Of a DNA stretch of 64,000 bases, positions 1-12,126 are shown piece by piece; the stretch's first letter is position 1; every line of letters starts with the position of its first letter. The notes below the pieces were generated by a model. The model had not been told where the DNA came from. It searched no databases and worked only from the letters and a program-made list of their open reading frames with translations. Position numbers and translations under genes: made by a program. The stretch comes from Oscillospiraceae bacterium (GTDB taxonomy: Bacteria; Bacillota; Clostridia; Oscillospirales; Acutalibacteraceae): positions 7,606 through 71,605 of the forward strand of contig DPOR01000017.1 of assembly GCA_003538135.1 (NCBI GenBank). The letters run 5' to 3'.

Positions 1-164
1 TGCTCCATCCAGTCCATTGTCGCGGCACCATCGTGAGTCTCGCCTATTTTATGAGTTTTTCCCGTATAGAACAGGATACGCTCAGTTGTTGTTGTTTTTC
101 CGGCGTCAATATGCGCCATAATACCAATGTTTCTGGTCATTTCAAGAGAAACCTGTCTTGGCAT
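1..164 (-). CDS. fusA: Elongation factor G, N-terminal part (cut by window edge)
   Basis: Ribosomal translocase GTPase of the cytosol. Only the first 54 codons lie in the window; the rest is beyond base 1. The translation opens MPRQVSLEMTRNIGIMAHID, and the G1 loop AHIDAGKT is at residues 17-24, diagnostic of EF-G. The ATG is preceded by GGAGG at the usual distance. It is the last gene seen of the str cluster, 47 bp after rpsG, and probably shares its mRNA. Identity is secure; its 3' half cannot be judged here. Confidence 0.97.
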   Translation of the reverse strand, partial: MPRQVSLEMTRNIGIMAHIDAGKTTTTERILFYTGKTHKIGETHDGAATMDWME

Positions 165-211
165 AACAACCTCCGAATAAAAGTAGAATTAAAATCGCGG
201 TTAAGCGCAGA

Positions 212-682
212 TTACCATCTGAAATGTGCAAACGCCTTGTTGGCCTCTGCCATCTTGTGGGTATCCTCGCGCTTCTTGAATGCCGAACCGGTCGAGTTGA
301 CGGCATCGATAATCTCGTTTGCGAGTCTCTCCTTCATCGTTCTCTCGGAACGCTGACGGGAATAAAGGGTTATCCAGCGCAGACCGAGGGTCTGTCTTCT
401 CTCCGGACGAACCTCCATGGGAACCTGGTAGGTTGCACCGCCGACTCGACGAGCTTTGACTTCGAGAACGGGCATAACATTCTCCATGGCGGCCTCAAAA
501 ACCTCAAGCGGTTCCTTGCCGGTCTTCTCACGGATAATGTCGAAAGCCTCGTAAACGATCTTCTGAGCGACGCCCTTCTTACCGTCTATCATGACGTTGT
601 TGATAAGGCGTGTTACGAGCTTTGAGTTGTAAAGCGGATCGGGCAAAACGTCACGTTTTGCTATCTTGCCTCTTCTTGGCAC
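212..682 (-). CDS. rpsG: Ribosomal protein S7 (GTG start)
   Basis: Small-subunit protein that binds the 3' domain of 16S rRNA and forms part of the E site. The protein is 156 residues, exactly the usual bacterial length, when read from a GTG (VPRRGKIAKRDVLPDP). That GTG has AAGGAGG seven bases upstream, whereas an in-frame ATG 22 codons earlier has no support and would give an abnormal N-terminus. The core motif PMEVRPERRQTLGLRW is present near residue 95. It lies between rpsL and fusA in the standard str order and is probably co-transcribed with them. Confidence 0.96.
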   Translation of the reverse strand: MPRRGKIAKRDVLPDPLYNSKLVTRLINNVMIDGKKGVAQKIVYEAFDIIREKTGKEPLEVFEAAMENVMPVLEVKARRVGGATYQVPMEVRPERRQTLGLRWITLYSRQRSERTMKERLANEIIDAVNSTGSAFKKREDTHKMAEANKAFAHFRW

Positions 683-836
683 TTCGCTTCCCTCCTTCAT
701 AGTAATGATATCATAGGTACTCGAGTGACAAAACTCTCGTGGTGTCAATGGGAGGCATATGTTTCAATGCACTCTCGCATTGGAGTAATCACCTGCAAGA
801 AGATTCTGTCTCTTAAGCTTTCCGCACTGCGCGGAA

Positions 837-1259
837 TTACTTTTTGGCAGCCTTCGGACGCTTGGCGCCGTACTTTGAACGGGCCTGCATTCTGCCGTTG
901 ACGCCCTGTGTATCGAGCGTTCCGCGTACGATATGGTAACGTACACCGGGAAGGTCCTTAACACGGCCGCCGCGGATGAGAACAACCGAGTGCTCCTGGA
1001 GGTTATGACCGACGCCCGGGATATAGGCAGAAACCTCTATACCGTTGGAAAGACGAACTCTGGCGATCTTTCTCAGTGCCGAGTTGGGCTTCTTGGGGGT
1101 GGTGGTCTTAACCGCTGTGCAAACACCGCGCTTCTGCGGAGAAGCAGTGTCGGTCATGATGTTCTTCTTGGAGTTGAGACCCTTCAAAAGCGCGGGGGCT
1201 TTGGGTTTCTTATCAAGAGTTTCTCTTCCGTTTCTCACAAGCTGATTAAACGTTGGCAA
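837..1259 (-). CDS. rpsL: Ribosomal protein S12 (TTG start)
   Basis: Decoding-centre protein of the 30S subunit and classic streptomycin-resistance locus. From the TTG the protein is 140 residues beginning (M)PTFNQLVRNGRE, matching the family N-terminus. AAGGAG lies nine bases before this TTG, while the upstream ATG abuts the Shine-Dalgarno and is too close. The conserved segments TTPKKPNSALRK, GIEVSAYIPG and GGRVKDLPGVRYH are all visible. It carries the short insertion before SPQKRGVCT that Firmicutes S12 proteins have. It is the first gene after the promoter at 1346-1374. Confidence 0.96.
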   Translation of the reverse strand: MPTFNQLVRNGRETLDKKPKAPALLKGLNSKKNIMTDTASPQKRGVCTAVKTTTPKKPNSALRKIARVRLSNGIEVSAYIPGVGHNLQEHSVVLIRGGRVKDLPGVRYHIVRGTLDTQGVNGRMQARSKYGAKRPKAAKK

Positions 1260-1345
1260 GCAGTACATCTCCTTTCTGAAATTTATATATGAAATCCGCG
1301 CTCGGGGGCATAATTATCCCAAAGCACAAGACATCACAATTAAGA

Positions 1346-1374
1346 ATTATAACTCCGAGCACCTTATTTGTCAA
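1346..1374 (-). promoter_or_regulatory. Sigma-A promoter for rpsL-rpsG-fusA
   Basis: TTGACA at 1369-1374 and TATAAT at 1346-1351 on the minus strand, separated by exactly 17 bases. Both hexamers are perfect consensus. It sits in the 256-bp gap between rpoC and rpsL and gives a leader of about 80 nt before the TTG start. The str genes can therefore be transcribed independently of rpoBC. Confidence 0.88.
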
Positions 1375-1468
1375 CCTTTTCGGTTCGTCAAATGACAAAA
1401 TATTAGGCGTTTATCGGTGAATTATATATGATTTTTGTCCAATAAACGCAGTGCACAGAGTCACCGCT

Positions 1469-1502
1469 GCCGGAGTCCGCCGCAAAAGCGGCAAACTCCG
1501 GC
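1469..1502 (-). other. Hairpin downstream of rpoC without a U-tract
   Basis: An 8-bp outer stem (GCCGGAGT with ACTCCGGC) encloses an inner GCCGC/GCGGC stem with a short loop, starting 13 bases after the rpoC stop. No run of T follows on the minus strand, so it does not meet the rule for an intrinsic terminator. It may be an RNA processing or pausing element, or a Rho-dependent end. Confidence 0.5.
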
Positions 1503-1515
1503 TCGTGATTGCTTA

Positions 1516-5142
<3,627 letters not shown>

Positions 5143-5187
5143 CCGTTGACTGCCCCTTTATAAAATATATTTTTAAGGTGACTGTTC

Positions 5188-8100
5188 TCAGTCGTCGTAG
5201 TCGTCAAGCTCGCCTTCGCTGTCGGAGAAAATGTCGCCGTCAAAGTAATCGTCTTCGTCCTCGGAGTCGTCTGCGAAGTCGGCATCGTCATCGTCGTCCT
5301 CGTCGGTATCGACATTGAAGATATCGCCCTCTTCGTTTTCTGTGCCGAAGCCCTCCGCAGTGCCTGCGTCGTTAGCGGAGGAGAACGCCTTATCGTCAGA
5401 AGGCGCAAAGCCGAGCTCCTCGTCGGTCTGCTTGAGGTCTATCTCCTCGCCGTCCGCGTCAAGAACGCTGACATCGAGGCAAAGGGACTGAAGCTCTTTG
5501 ACAAGAACCTTGAACGACTCGGGAATACCGGGCTTGGGAACGTTGTTGCCCTTGACTATCGCCTCGTAGGTCTTGACACGGCCGACGACGTCGTCGGACT
5601 TGACGGTCAAAATCTCCTGGAGGGTGTAGGCAGCGCCGTAAGCCTCGAGAGCCCAGACTTCCATCTCACCGAAACGCTGGCCGCCGAACTGGGCTTTACC
5701 GCCGAGGGGCTGCTGCGTAACGAGCGAGTACGGGCCGGTGGAACGTGCGTGAATCTTATCGTCAACAAGGTGGAACAGCTTGAGGTAATACATGACGCCG
5801 ACGGTGACGGGATTGTCAAACTGTCTGCCGGTGCGTCCGTCGTAAAGCACCGTCTTGCCGTCCTCTCTGAGTCCCGCCTGCTTGAGCGCTTCGCGGATAT
5901 CCTCCTCGTGCGCGCCGTCAAAGACGGGGGTCTCTACCTTGTAGCCCAGATGCTTCGCGGCAAAGCCGAGATGCACCTCGAGCACCTGACCGATATTCAT
6001 TCGGGAGGGAACGCCAAGGGGGTTGAGCACGATATCGAGCGGCGTGCCGTCCGGAAGGAAGGGCATATCCTCCTGAGAAAGTATTCTTGAAACAACACCC
6101 TTGTTGCCGTGGCGGCCTGCCATCTTATCGCCGACGGAGAGCTTACGCTTCTGGGCGATATAGCAGCGGACAACCTTGTTTACGCCGGGTGCGAGCTCAT
6201 CGCTGTTCTCGCGGGTGAACTCTTCGACCTTGACGACAATGCCGTATTCGCCGTGGGAGACCTTGAGGGAGGTGTCTCTGACCTCCTTTGCCTTCTCGCC
6301 GAATATCGCGCGGAGAAGTCTCTCCTCGGCAGTCAGCTCGGTCTCGCCCTTGGGCGTTACCTTACCGACAAGGATATCGCCGGAGTGAACTTCGGCGCCG
6401 ACGCGGATTATGCCGCGCTCGTCAAGGTTGCTCAGAAGGTCGTCGGAGACGTTCGGGATATCCCTTGTAATCTCCTCGGGTCCGAGCTTTGTATCTCTCG
6501 CCTCGATCTCGTGCTTCTCGATGTGAATCGAGGTGTAGACATCGTTGCGAACCATCTTTTCGTTGATGAGGACCGCGTCCTCGTAGTTGTAGCCCTCCCA
6601 AGTCATGAAGCCGACAAGGGCGTTCTTGCCGAGGGATATCTCGCCGTGATCCGTAGCGGGGCCGTCGGCTATAACATCGCCCTTCTCAACGCGCTGGTTG
6701 AGAGTGACTATCGGGCGCTGGTTGACGCAGGTGCCCTGGTTGGAGCGCATGAACTTGATTATATCGTAGTGGTCGAGAATGTTCTCGTCGCTGAGTATCT
6801 CTATCTGCTCCGCGTCGACCTTTGTGACGCGTCCGGAGTTCTTCGCAAGCACGACAACGCCGGAGTCGACAGCCGCCTTGTACTCCATACCGGTGCCGAC
6901 AATCGGGCTCTCGGTCTTGAGCAGCGGAACCGCCTGCTTCTGCATGTTCGAGCCCATGAGGGCGCGGTTTGCGTCGTCGTTCTCGAGGAACGGGATCATG
7001 GAGGTTGCGACGGAGACGACCATCTTCGGAGAGACGTCCATATAGTCGACCTTCATGCGGTCGATCTCAAGGAAGCCGTCCCTGTGTCTTGCGTTGACTC
7101 TCTCGTGAACGAACCTGCCGTCCTCGTCGAGCGGCTCGTTTGCCTGAGCGACAATGAAATCGTCCTCGACGTCGGCAGTCATATACTCGACCTCGTCTGT
7201 GACGCAGCCGGTGGTCTTGTCAACCTTTCTGAACGGAGCCTCTATGAAGCCGTACTCGTTTATACGCGCGAAGGTCGCAAGATAGGAGATAAGTCCGACG
7301 TTGGAGCCTTCGGGAGTCTCAATGGGGCACATTCTGCCGTAATGCGAATAGTGAACGTCTCGAACCTCGAAGCCTGCACGGTCTCTCGAAAGACCGCCGG
7401 GGCCGAGGGCGGAAAGACGGCGCTTATGAGTAAGCTCGGCAAGCGGGTTTATCTGATCCATGAACTGCGACAGCGGCGAGGAGCCGAAGAACTCCTTTAT
7501 CGCCATCATGACGGGGCGGATATTTATGAGAGCCTGGGGAGTGATGTTCTCCTCCTTCTCCTGCGCCTGAAGGGTCATTCTCTCGCGCACGACTCTCTCC
7601 ATTCTCGACAGTCCGATTCTGAACTGGTTCTGGAGCAGCTCGCCCACGCAGCGGATACGTCTGTTGCCGAGGTGGTCGATATCGTCCGTTGTGCCTATCT
7701 TGTTTGCGAGGCAGTTGATATAGTTTATGGATGAGAAAATATCGTCGATTATGATGTGGTTCGGGATGAGGTCGTCGTGGCGGAGTCTGAGCTGCTCGAG
7801 AAGAGCCTCTTTATCGTCGCCGCACTCTTCGACTATCTCGTTGATGACCTGGAAGCGAACCTTCTCGTTGATGCCCGCTTCAAGGAGTTCCTCCCTGCTG
7901 ACGGTCTCGGGCACATAGTCAACGGGATCGACCATGCCGTTGGAGATTATCTTGACCTTCTTGCCCTCGACGTCGGCTACCGCAACCATAACGCCTGCGC
8001 GCTCGATCTCCATAGCCTTGGCCTTGGTGACTATCTCGCCTGCCTCGGCAAGAATTTCACCGGTCAGCGGGGCAATGACGGGCTCGGCAAGCTTGCAGCC

Positions 8101-8961
8101 TGCAAGGCGGGCGGCAATGGCGAGCTTCTTATTATATTTGTATCTGCCGACGCGCGAGATATCGTATCTGCGCGGGTCGAAGAAGAGATTGTCAAGCAGC
8201 TGCTGGGCGGACTCGAGTGTAACGGGCTCGCCGGGACGCAGACGCTTAAAGACCTCCATGAGCGCTTCGCCCTGGTTCTTCGTCTCGTCTCTCTCTATCG
8301 TGGCTTCGATTCTCTCATCGTTGCCGAAGAACTCGCGGATCTCATCGTCCGTACCGAGTCCCAAAGCTCTGATGAAGGTGGTGATGAATATCTTTCTGTT
8401 CTTGTCTATTCTTACATAATAGACATCGTTTATGTCCGTCTCATACTCAAGCCATGCACCGCGGTTGGGGTTGATTGTGCTTGAGAACAGCTCGATACCT
8501 GTCTTGTCGTGGGTCATATCGAAATATACGCCCGGCGAACGGACAAGCTGGGAGACGATGACTCTCTCTGCGCCGTTGATAACAAAGGTGCCGCTGTCGG
8601 TCATGATGGGGAACTCGCCCATAAAGACCTCCGACTCCTTTATTGCACCCGTCTCCTTGTTGAGCAGACGCACAGTGACGCGCATGGGGGCTGCATAGGT
8701 AGCGTCGCGCTCCTTGCACTCCTGCACGGTGTGTTTAGTCTTCTCGTCAATGCGATAGTCGATAAAGGTCAGCACCCAGTTGCCTGTGTAATCGGTTATT
8801 TCCGCTATATCGCGGAACACCTCTTTGAGTCCGGTATCAAGAAACCATTTGTACGAGTTCTTCTGAACCTCGATGAGATTGGGCATCTCCATGACTTCTT
8901 CGATCTTGCCGAAGCTCATGCGCGTGGTCGTTCCTTTTTTGACGGGCTTAACATTCAGCAT
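5188..8961 (-). CDS. rpoB: RNA polymerase beta subunit with acidic C-terminal tail
   Basis: Catalytic subunit of RNA polymerase, 1257 residues from the ATG of MLNVKPVKKGTT. I chose that ATG because GGAG lies 11 bases before it; an in-frame GTG four codons upstream overlaps the Shine-Dalgarno. The rifampicin region SSPLSQFMDQ...THKRRLSALGPGGLSRDRAGFEVRD is intact. About 70 residues after the normal end of the protein form a very acidic low-complexity tail dominated by Asp and Glu. It heads the rpoB-rpoC operon; rplJ/rplL are not directly upstream, where the neighbour is a divergent patatin-like gene. Confidence 0.99.
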   Translation of the reverse strand: MLNVKPVKKGTTTRMSFGKIEEVMEMPNLIEVQKNSYKWFLDTGLKEVFRDIAEITDYTGNWVLTFIDYRIDEKTKHTVQECKERDATYAAPMRVTVRLLNKETGAIKESEVFMGEFPIMTDSGTFVINGAERVIVSQLVRSPGVYFDMTHDKTGIELFSSTINPNRGAWLEYETDINDVYYVRIDKNRKIFITTFIRALGLGTDDEIREFFGNDERIEATIERDETKNQGEALMEVFKRLRPGEPVTLESAQQLLDNLFFDPRRYDISRVGRYKYNKKLAIAARLAGCKLAEPVIAPLTGEILAEAGEIVTKAKAMEIERAGVMVAVADVEGKKVKIISNGMVDPVDYVPETVSREELLEAGINEKVRFQVINEIVEECGDDKEALLEQLRLRHDDLIPNHIIIDDIFSSINYINCLANKIGTTDDIDHLGNRRIRCVGELLQNQFRIGLSRMERVVRERMTLQAQEKEENITPQALINIRPVMMAIKEFFGSSPLSQFMDQINPLAELTHKRRLSALGPGGLSRDRAGFEVRDVHYSHYGRMCPIETPEGSNVGLISYLATFARINEYGFIEAPFRKVDKTTGCVTDEVEYMTADVEDDFIVAQANEPLDEDGRFVHERVNARHRDGFLEIDRMKVDYMDVSPKMVVSVATSMIPFLENDDANRALMGSNMQKQAVPLLKTESPIVGTGMEYKAAVDSGVVVLAKNSGRVTKVDAEQIEILSDENILDHYDIIKFMRSNQGTCVNQRPIVTLNQRVEKGDVIADGPATDHGEISLGKNALVGFMTWEGYNYEDAVLINEKMVRNDVYTSIHIEKHEIEARDTKLGPEEITRDIPNVSDDLLSNLDERGIIRVGAEVHSGDILVGKVTPKGETELTAEERLLRAIFGEKAKEVRDTSLKVSHGEYGIVVKVEEFTRENSDELAPGVNKVVRCYIAQKRKLSVGDKMAGRHGNKGVVSRILSQEDMPFLPDGTPLDIVLNPLGVPSRMNIGQVLEVHLGFAAKHLGYKVETPVFDGAHEEDIREALKQAGLREDGKTVLYDGRTGRQFDNPVTVGVMYYLKLFHLVDDKIHARSTGPYSLVTQQPLGGKAQFGGQRFGEMEVWALEAYGAAYTLQEILTVKSDDVVGRVKTYEAIVKGNNVPKPGIPESFKVLVKELQSLCLDVSVLDADGEEIDLKQTDEELGFAPSDDKAFSSANDAGTAEGFGTENEEGDIFNVDTDEDDDDDADFADDSEDEDDYFDGDIFSDSEGELDDYDD

Positions 8962-9199
8962 AGGCCAATTCACTCCGTTCTTTTTTCATCCGTTTCGTAT
9001 TATCACCATCAATTGACGAAAGCAGATATCCCCTTTTTCGGGGCTATACACTTTTGTCAACCGACGGCTCGCGCAAGCTCTTTTGAAGAGCGTCGAAAAG
9101 CAATAATGAAGCGGTTTTCCGCGTTTCGGAAAAGCTATAATAAGCCCTTAGCCGAAAAGGCCGGGCACACAACGCTCCATTATAATTGTGCAGTTTTAC

Positions 9200-9228
9200 A
9201 TTTTACACTGAAACCCCCTGTTTGTCAA
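9200..9228 (-). promoter_or_regulatory. Sigma-A promoter for rpoB-rpoC
   Basis: TTGACA at 9223-9228 and TAAAAT at 9200-9205 on the minus strand with a 17-bp spacer. Transcription from here leaves a leader of about 230 nt before rpoB. The leader holds at least two simple hairpins, near 9108-9133 and near 9028-9043, but I recognise no named leader RNA. The rest of the 476-bp gap holds only the divergent patatin promoter. Confidence 0.85.
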
Positions 9229-9373
9229 GAGCTCAACTGCCAAAAATAAGGACAATTTTAAACTTTTTACAATATTCTTCCGCATATGCCTTCCTACCCC
9301 CGCAGATTTGCTATTTTAAAGGTATATATAGACAAAAATCGGGGCAAAAAGGGAAGATAATACTGTCCCCGCT

Positions 9374-9402
9374 TTGACTTGCCACGCCGAATGTGCTATA
9401 AT
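9374..9402 (+). promoter_or_regulatory. Sigma-A promoter for the patatin-like gene
   Basis: TTGACT at 9374-9379 and TATAAT at 9397-9402, 17-bp spacer. It is divergent from the rpoB promoter and leaves a leader of about 30 nt before the ATG at 9439. Confidence 0.85.
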
Positions 9403-9438
9403 ACACGGGATTTTTCAATGTATTCCGGAGGTAGAATA

Positions 9439-10296
9439 ATGACAGGTATAGTTGACGCCGGCGGCGGAATGCGCGGTATATTTTCCGCGGGCATTTACGA
9501 CCGTTTCATTGAAGAAGGAATTAATTTCGACGTGTGCATCGGCGTATCCGCGGGCAGCGCGAATCTTATCTCGTATGTTGCGGGGCACCATGATCGCCTC
9601 AGGCGCTTTTATATAAACTACGCCCGGCGCAAGCAGTACATGAGCTTTGACAATCTCATCCACAGCGGCTCTTACATCGGGCTCGACTATATCTATTCGA
9701 CCCTGTCGAATGCCGACGGCGAGGACCCGCTGAACTATGACGCATATATAGAGAGTCCCACGGACTTCATAACCGTTGTCACCGACGGCGAGAGCGGAAA
9801 GCCCGTATACTTCCCGAAGGACAGCATAAAGCGCGACGATCTGACCGTCATAAAGGCCTCATGCTGCCTGCCCGCAATATGCAAGCCCGTTGTCATTGAC
9901 GGCAGGGACAGCTTCGACGGCGGAATATCCGACCCTATCCCCTTCCAAAAAGCATTTGATATGGGCTGCGACAAGGTCGTTGTTGTCATATCAAAGCCTG
10001 TCGACTACCGCAAATCTCCGCAGAAGCATATGCCGATAATCAAGGCGGCGCTGAGCAAATACCCGAAGGTCTTTGACCGCATAGCGATAAGGCACGAGGT
10101 CTACAACCGCCAGCTCGAGCAGGCTATAAAGCTTCAGGAGGAGGGCAAGATAATCATCCTGGCTCCGCAGGACTGCCACGGTGTGAATACCCTGACCCGC
10201 GAGCCCGACTCTCTCGAAAAGCTCTACGAGGAGGGGCGCCGCTGCGCGGACGCTCACCTCGACGAAATCAAATCTCCGGGCGAGAGAACCGCATAA
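9439..10296 (+). CDS. Patatin-like phospholipase family protein
   Basis: Predicted serine acyl hydrolase, probably cytosolic: there is no signal peptide or membrane segment. The 285-residue protein has the oxyanion motif DAGGGMRG at residues 6-13, the nucleophile elbow GVSAG (Ser near residue 40) and the DGG dyad motif in SFDGGISD near residue 160. Together these define the bacterial patatin family (COG4667-like). The ATG at 9439 is used because GGAGG lies at 9427-9431; the longer frame starts inside the promoter. Substrate is not predictable. It stands alone, divergent from rpoB. Confidence 0.9.
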   Translation: MTGIVDAGGGMRGIFSAGIYDRFIEEGINFDVCIGVSAGSANLISYVAGHHDRLRRFYINYARRKQYMSFDNLIHSGSYIGLDYIYSTLSNADGEDPLNYDAYIESPTDFITVVTDGESGKPVYFPKDSIKRDDLTVIKASCCLPAICKPVVIDGRDSFDGGISDPIPFQKAFDMGCDKVVVVISKPVDYRKSPQKHMPIIKAALSKYPKVFDRIAIRHEVYNRQLEQAIKLQEEGKIIILAPQDCHGVNTLTREPDSLEKLYEEGRRCADAHLDEIKSPGERTA

Positions 10297-10412
10297 TTAC
10301 GGGCTTCGCCTTTTTACCGATGCAACATTCGCTTTTGATATGATGCGCAACTCGGCTCATTATTCTTTAAAAGCGTTAAAAAATAAAAAATTCAGAAAAT
10401 CCCGAAAACAAC

Positions 10413-10441
10413 TTTACTTTTTAGCGGAAACAGTGTAAAAT
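10413..10441 (+). promoter_or_regulatory. Sigma-A promoter for the Lrp/AsnC gene
   Basis: TTTACT at 10413-10418 and TAAAAT at 10436-10441 with a 17-bp spacer, 44 bp before the start codon. Because Lrp-family genes often autoregulate, an operator may overlap it, but none is obvious. Confidence 0.75.
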
Positions 10442-10484
10442 AAAGAAAATCACGCGGTTAGTCCGCTGCACAGGGGTTGATGTC

Positions 10485-10931
10485 TTGGACAAGATAGATA
10501 TTAAAATAATCGAATGTCTCAAGAAAAATGCAAGGGAAAACGCATCGGTGATAGGCTCGCAGGTCAATATGTCCGTCTCGGCGGTCATCGAGCGCATAAA
10601 GAAGCTTGAGGCCAACGGCATAATCAGGCAGTACACCGTTGTGCTCGACAGCAAGAAGCTCGGCATGGATATCACCGCGTTCATCTCCGTTAGCATGGAG
10701 CACCCGAAATACAACAACAACTTCAACGAATTTGTGAAAACGCACAAGCAGATAACCGAGTGTCACTACATAACCGGCGACTTCGACTTCCTGCTGAAGG
10801 TCAATACCGAGTCGACCGGCGGACTCGAAGCCCTGCTCAACGAGATAAAGAGCGCGGGCGGCGTATCGCTGACAAAGACGCTCGTCGTGCTCTCGACAGT
10901 CAAGGAGGACTACTCCGTAAACCTCGAATAA
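10485..10931 (+). CDS. Lrp/AsnC family transcriptional regulator (TTG start)
   Basis: 148-residue DNA-binding regulator. Residues 1-60 form the winged helix-turn-helix (DKIDIKIIECLKKNAR, then SVSAVIERIKKLEANGII). The remainder is the RAM/ligand-binding domain with the typical V.. C..ITGDFDFLLKV segment. The start is TTG (LDKIDIKI) with AGGGG nine bases before; the overlapping ATG at 10480 is out of frame. Such proteins usually sense an amino acid, but which one cannot be told. It is monocistronic, ending at a bidirectional terminator. Confidence 0.9.
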   Translation: MDKIDIKIIECLKKNARENASVIGSQVNMSVSAVIERIKKLEANGIIRQYTVVLDSKKLGMDITAFISVSMEHPKYNNNFNEFVKTHKQITECHYITGDFDFLLKVNTESTGGLEALLNEIKSAGGVSLTKTLVVLSTVKEDYSVNLE

Positions 10932-10943
10932 AAAAACAAAAAG

Positions 10944-10975
10944 CCTGCTCTCCGAAAGGAAAGCAGGTTATTTTT
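10944..10975 (+). terminator. Bidirectional intrinsic terminator
   Basis: CCTGCT at 10944-10949 pairs with AGCAGG at 10962-10967, extended by an inner TCC/GGA around a GAAA loop, then TTATTTTT. Read on the minus strand the same hairpin is followed by CTTTTTGTTTTTT, so it can end both the Lrp gene and the convergent GH43 gene. Confidence 0.88.
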
Positions 10976-10980
10976 ACAGG

Positions 10981-12060
10981 TCAGAGCGGCATCTTCGGGA
11001 AAAACAGCATTTTTAGCCATTCGACTGCGCGCCAAAATATTTTATCTGTCTTCTGCGACGCCTGAGCGTAAGACGCAAATTTGTCCGCCTTTACGAGCGT
11101 TCCGTCCTTTTCGACCAGCTCAATAAACACCGGGTGCGCCGGCGAGCCGCTGTTTGGCGAATGTATCGCCATGAGCAGTCTGCCGTCGTTTGAAGTGAAT
11201 ATCATCCCGTGACCGCCGTCAAGCTCGCCGCTCCTGCGTCTTTGATAGAGCGGGATGCCGTTAAAATGCCAATCGCCGCGGAGCTGTCCGCTCAGCGAAA
11301 AGAGCGAACCGACCGAATAGCCGAGCTTTGAGCCGCTCGACCAGAGCATTATGAGCGTTCCCTGCCGCGTCTTATAGAGAAACGGACCGTCGGTTATGTC
11401 GCTCGCCCAAACGCAGTCGTCGGCGCGGAACAGGGTTTCCGGCTCGGTGACAAAATGTGTCAGGTCGGGGCTGAGCTGAGCAAAGGATATGTCCCCCACC
11501 CCGTCGGGCATACTCGTCCACTCGTGGACAAAAACCATATAGGGCACTCCGTCCTCGACATAGAGCGTACCGTCGATGCTGTCCCAACCGTGCGGGGTGA
11601 TGTGCCCGTCGCTTATCTCCTCAAAAGGTCCCAACGGGCTTGACGAGCGAAACACCGAAGTTCCCCTGTGCCCGGTCGAAGCGCTGCCGTATGATGCAAG
11701 GAGATAGTACTTGCCGTTATAGTAATGACATTCGGGCGCCCAGAAGCAGTTCACTCCGTCAAAGCCTTCCTTTGCCTCAAACACATTGACGGGACCGTAC
11801 CACGTCTCAAGATCGAGGCTGACATAGCAGCCGTAGCCCGCAGCGGTTGATGCTCCCGTGCCGTACATATAATATATGCCGCCGCTCACCAAAACAAACG
11901 GGTCGCGGATAACGATGTCGCCGACATCGACACCGTGCGATGTGTCTATCCCGAGAGCGCTCAGGTCGTCGGTGCTTCCTTTTTCCTGTGCGTACGCGCC
12001 GGGTATAACAAGGCTCATAATTATAACAACTGCCGTCAACGCCGATAATAACCGTTTCAT
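10981..12060 (-). CDS. Secreted glycoside hydrolase, GH43-like
   Basis: Predicted extracellular five-bladed beta-propeller glycosidase acting on arabinose- or xylose-containing polysaccharide. From the ATG with AAAGGAAC before it, the protein is 359 residues with a clear signal peptide (MKRLLSALTAVVIIMSLVIP, probable cleavage after AYA at residue 24). IRDPFVLV carries the candidate catalytic base Asp and WDSIDGTLYVEDG the pKa-modulating Asp. ASDITDGPFLYK is where most GH43 proteins have EGP; here it is DGP, which I recall as common in one GH43 subgroup, followed by DGGHGMIF. A C-terminal basic/hydrophobic stretch (WRAVEWLKMLFFPK) might contact the membrane. Family is confident, substrate is not. 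Confidence 0.85.
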   Translation of the reverse strand: MKRLLSALTAVVIIMSLVIPGAYAQEKGSTDDLSALGIDTSHGVDVGDIVIRDPFVLVSGGIYYMYGTGASTAAGYGCYVSLDLETWYGPVNVFEAKEGFDGVNCFWAPECHYYNGKYYLLASYGSASTGHRGTSVFRSSSPLGPFEEISDGHITPHGWDSIDGTLYVEDGVPYMVFVHEWTSMPDGVGDISFAQLSPDLTHFVTEPETLFRADDCVWASDITDGPFLYKTRQGTLIMLWSSGSKLGYSVGSLFSLSGQLRGDWHFNGIPLYQRRRSGELDGGHGMIFTSNDGRLLMAIHSPNSGSPAHPVFIELVEKDGTLVKADKFASYAQASQKTDKIFWRAVEWLKMLFFPKMPL

Positions 12061-12087
12061 TCTGCAGTTCCTTTCTTTTTTCATTAC

Positions 12088-12122
12088 AAAAAAACGCCCC
12101 GAAGAGAATTTCTTCGGAGCGT
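12088..12122 (-). terminator. Intrinsic terminator after the DUF4364 gene
   Basis: Twelve-base arms at 12094-12105 and 12111-12122 pair with a mismatch. On the minus strand GCGTTTTTTT follows the stem. It separates the DUF4364 gene from the GH43 gene just downstream. Confidence 0.85.
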
Positions 12123-12126
12123 ATTT

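Noticed and set aside
6109..8484. Long plus-strand frames opposite rpoB
   Set aside because: Same cause; rpoB is unambiguous on the other strand and the frames have no family resemblance.
10981..12060. GH43 protein as catalytically dead because EGP is DGP
   Set aside because: I recall ITDGPF as a usual variant in one GH43 subgroup, so loss of activity cannot be inferred.
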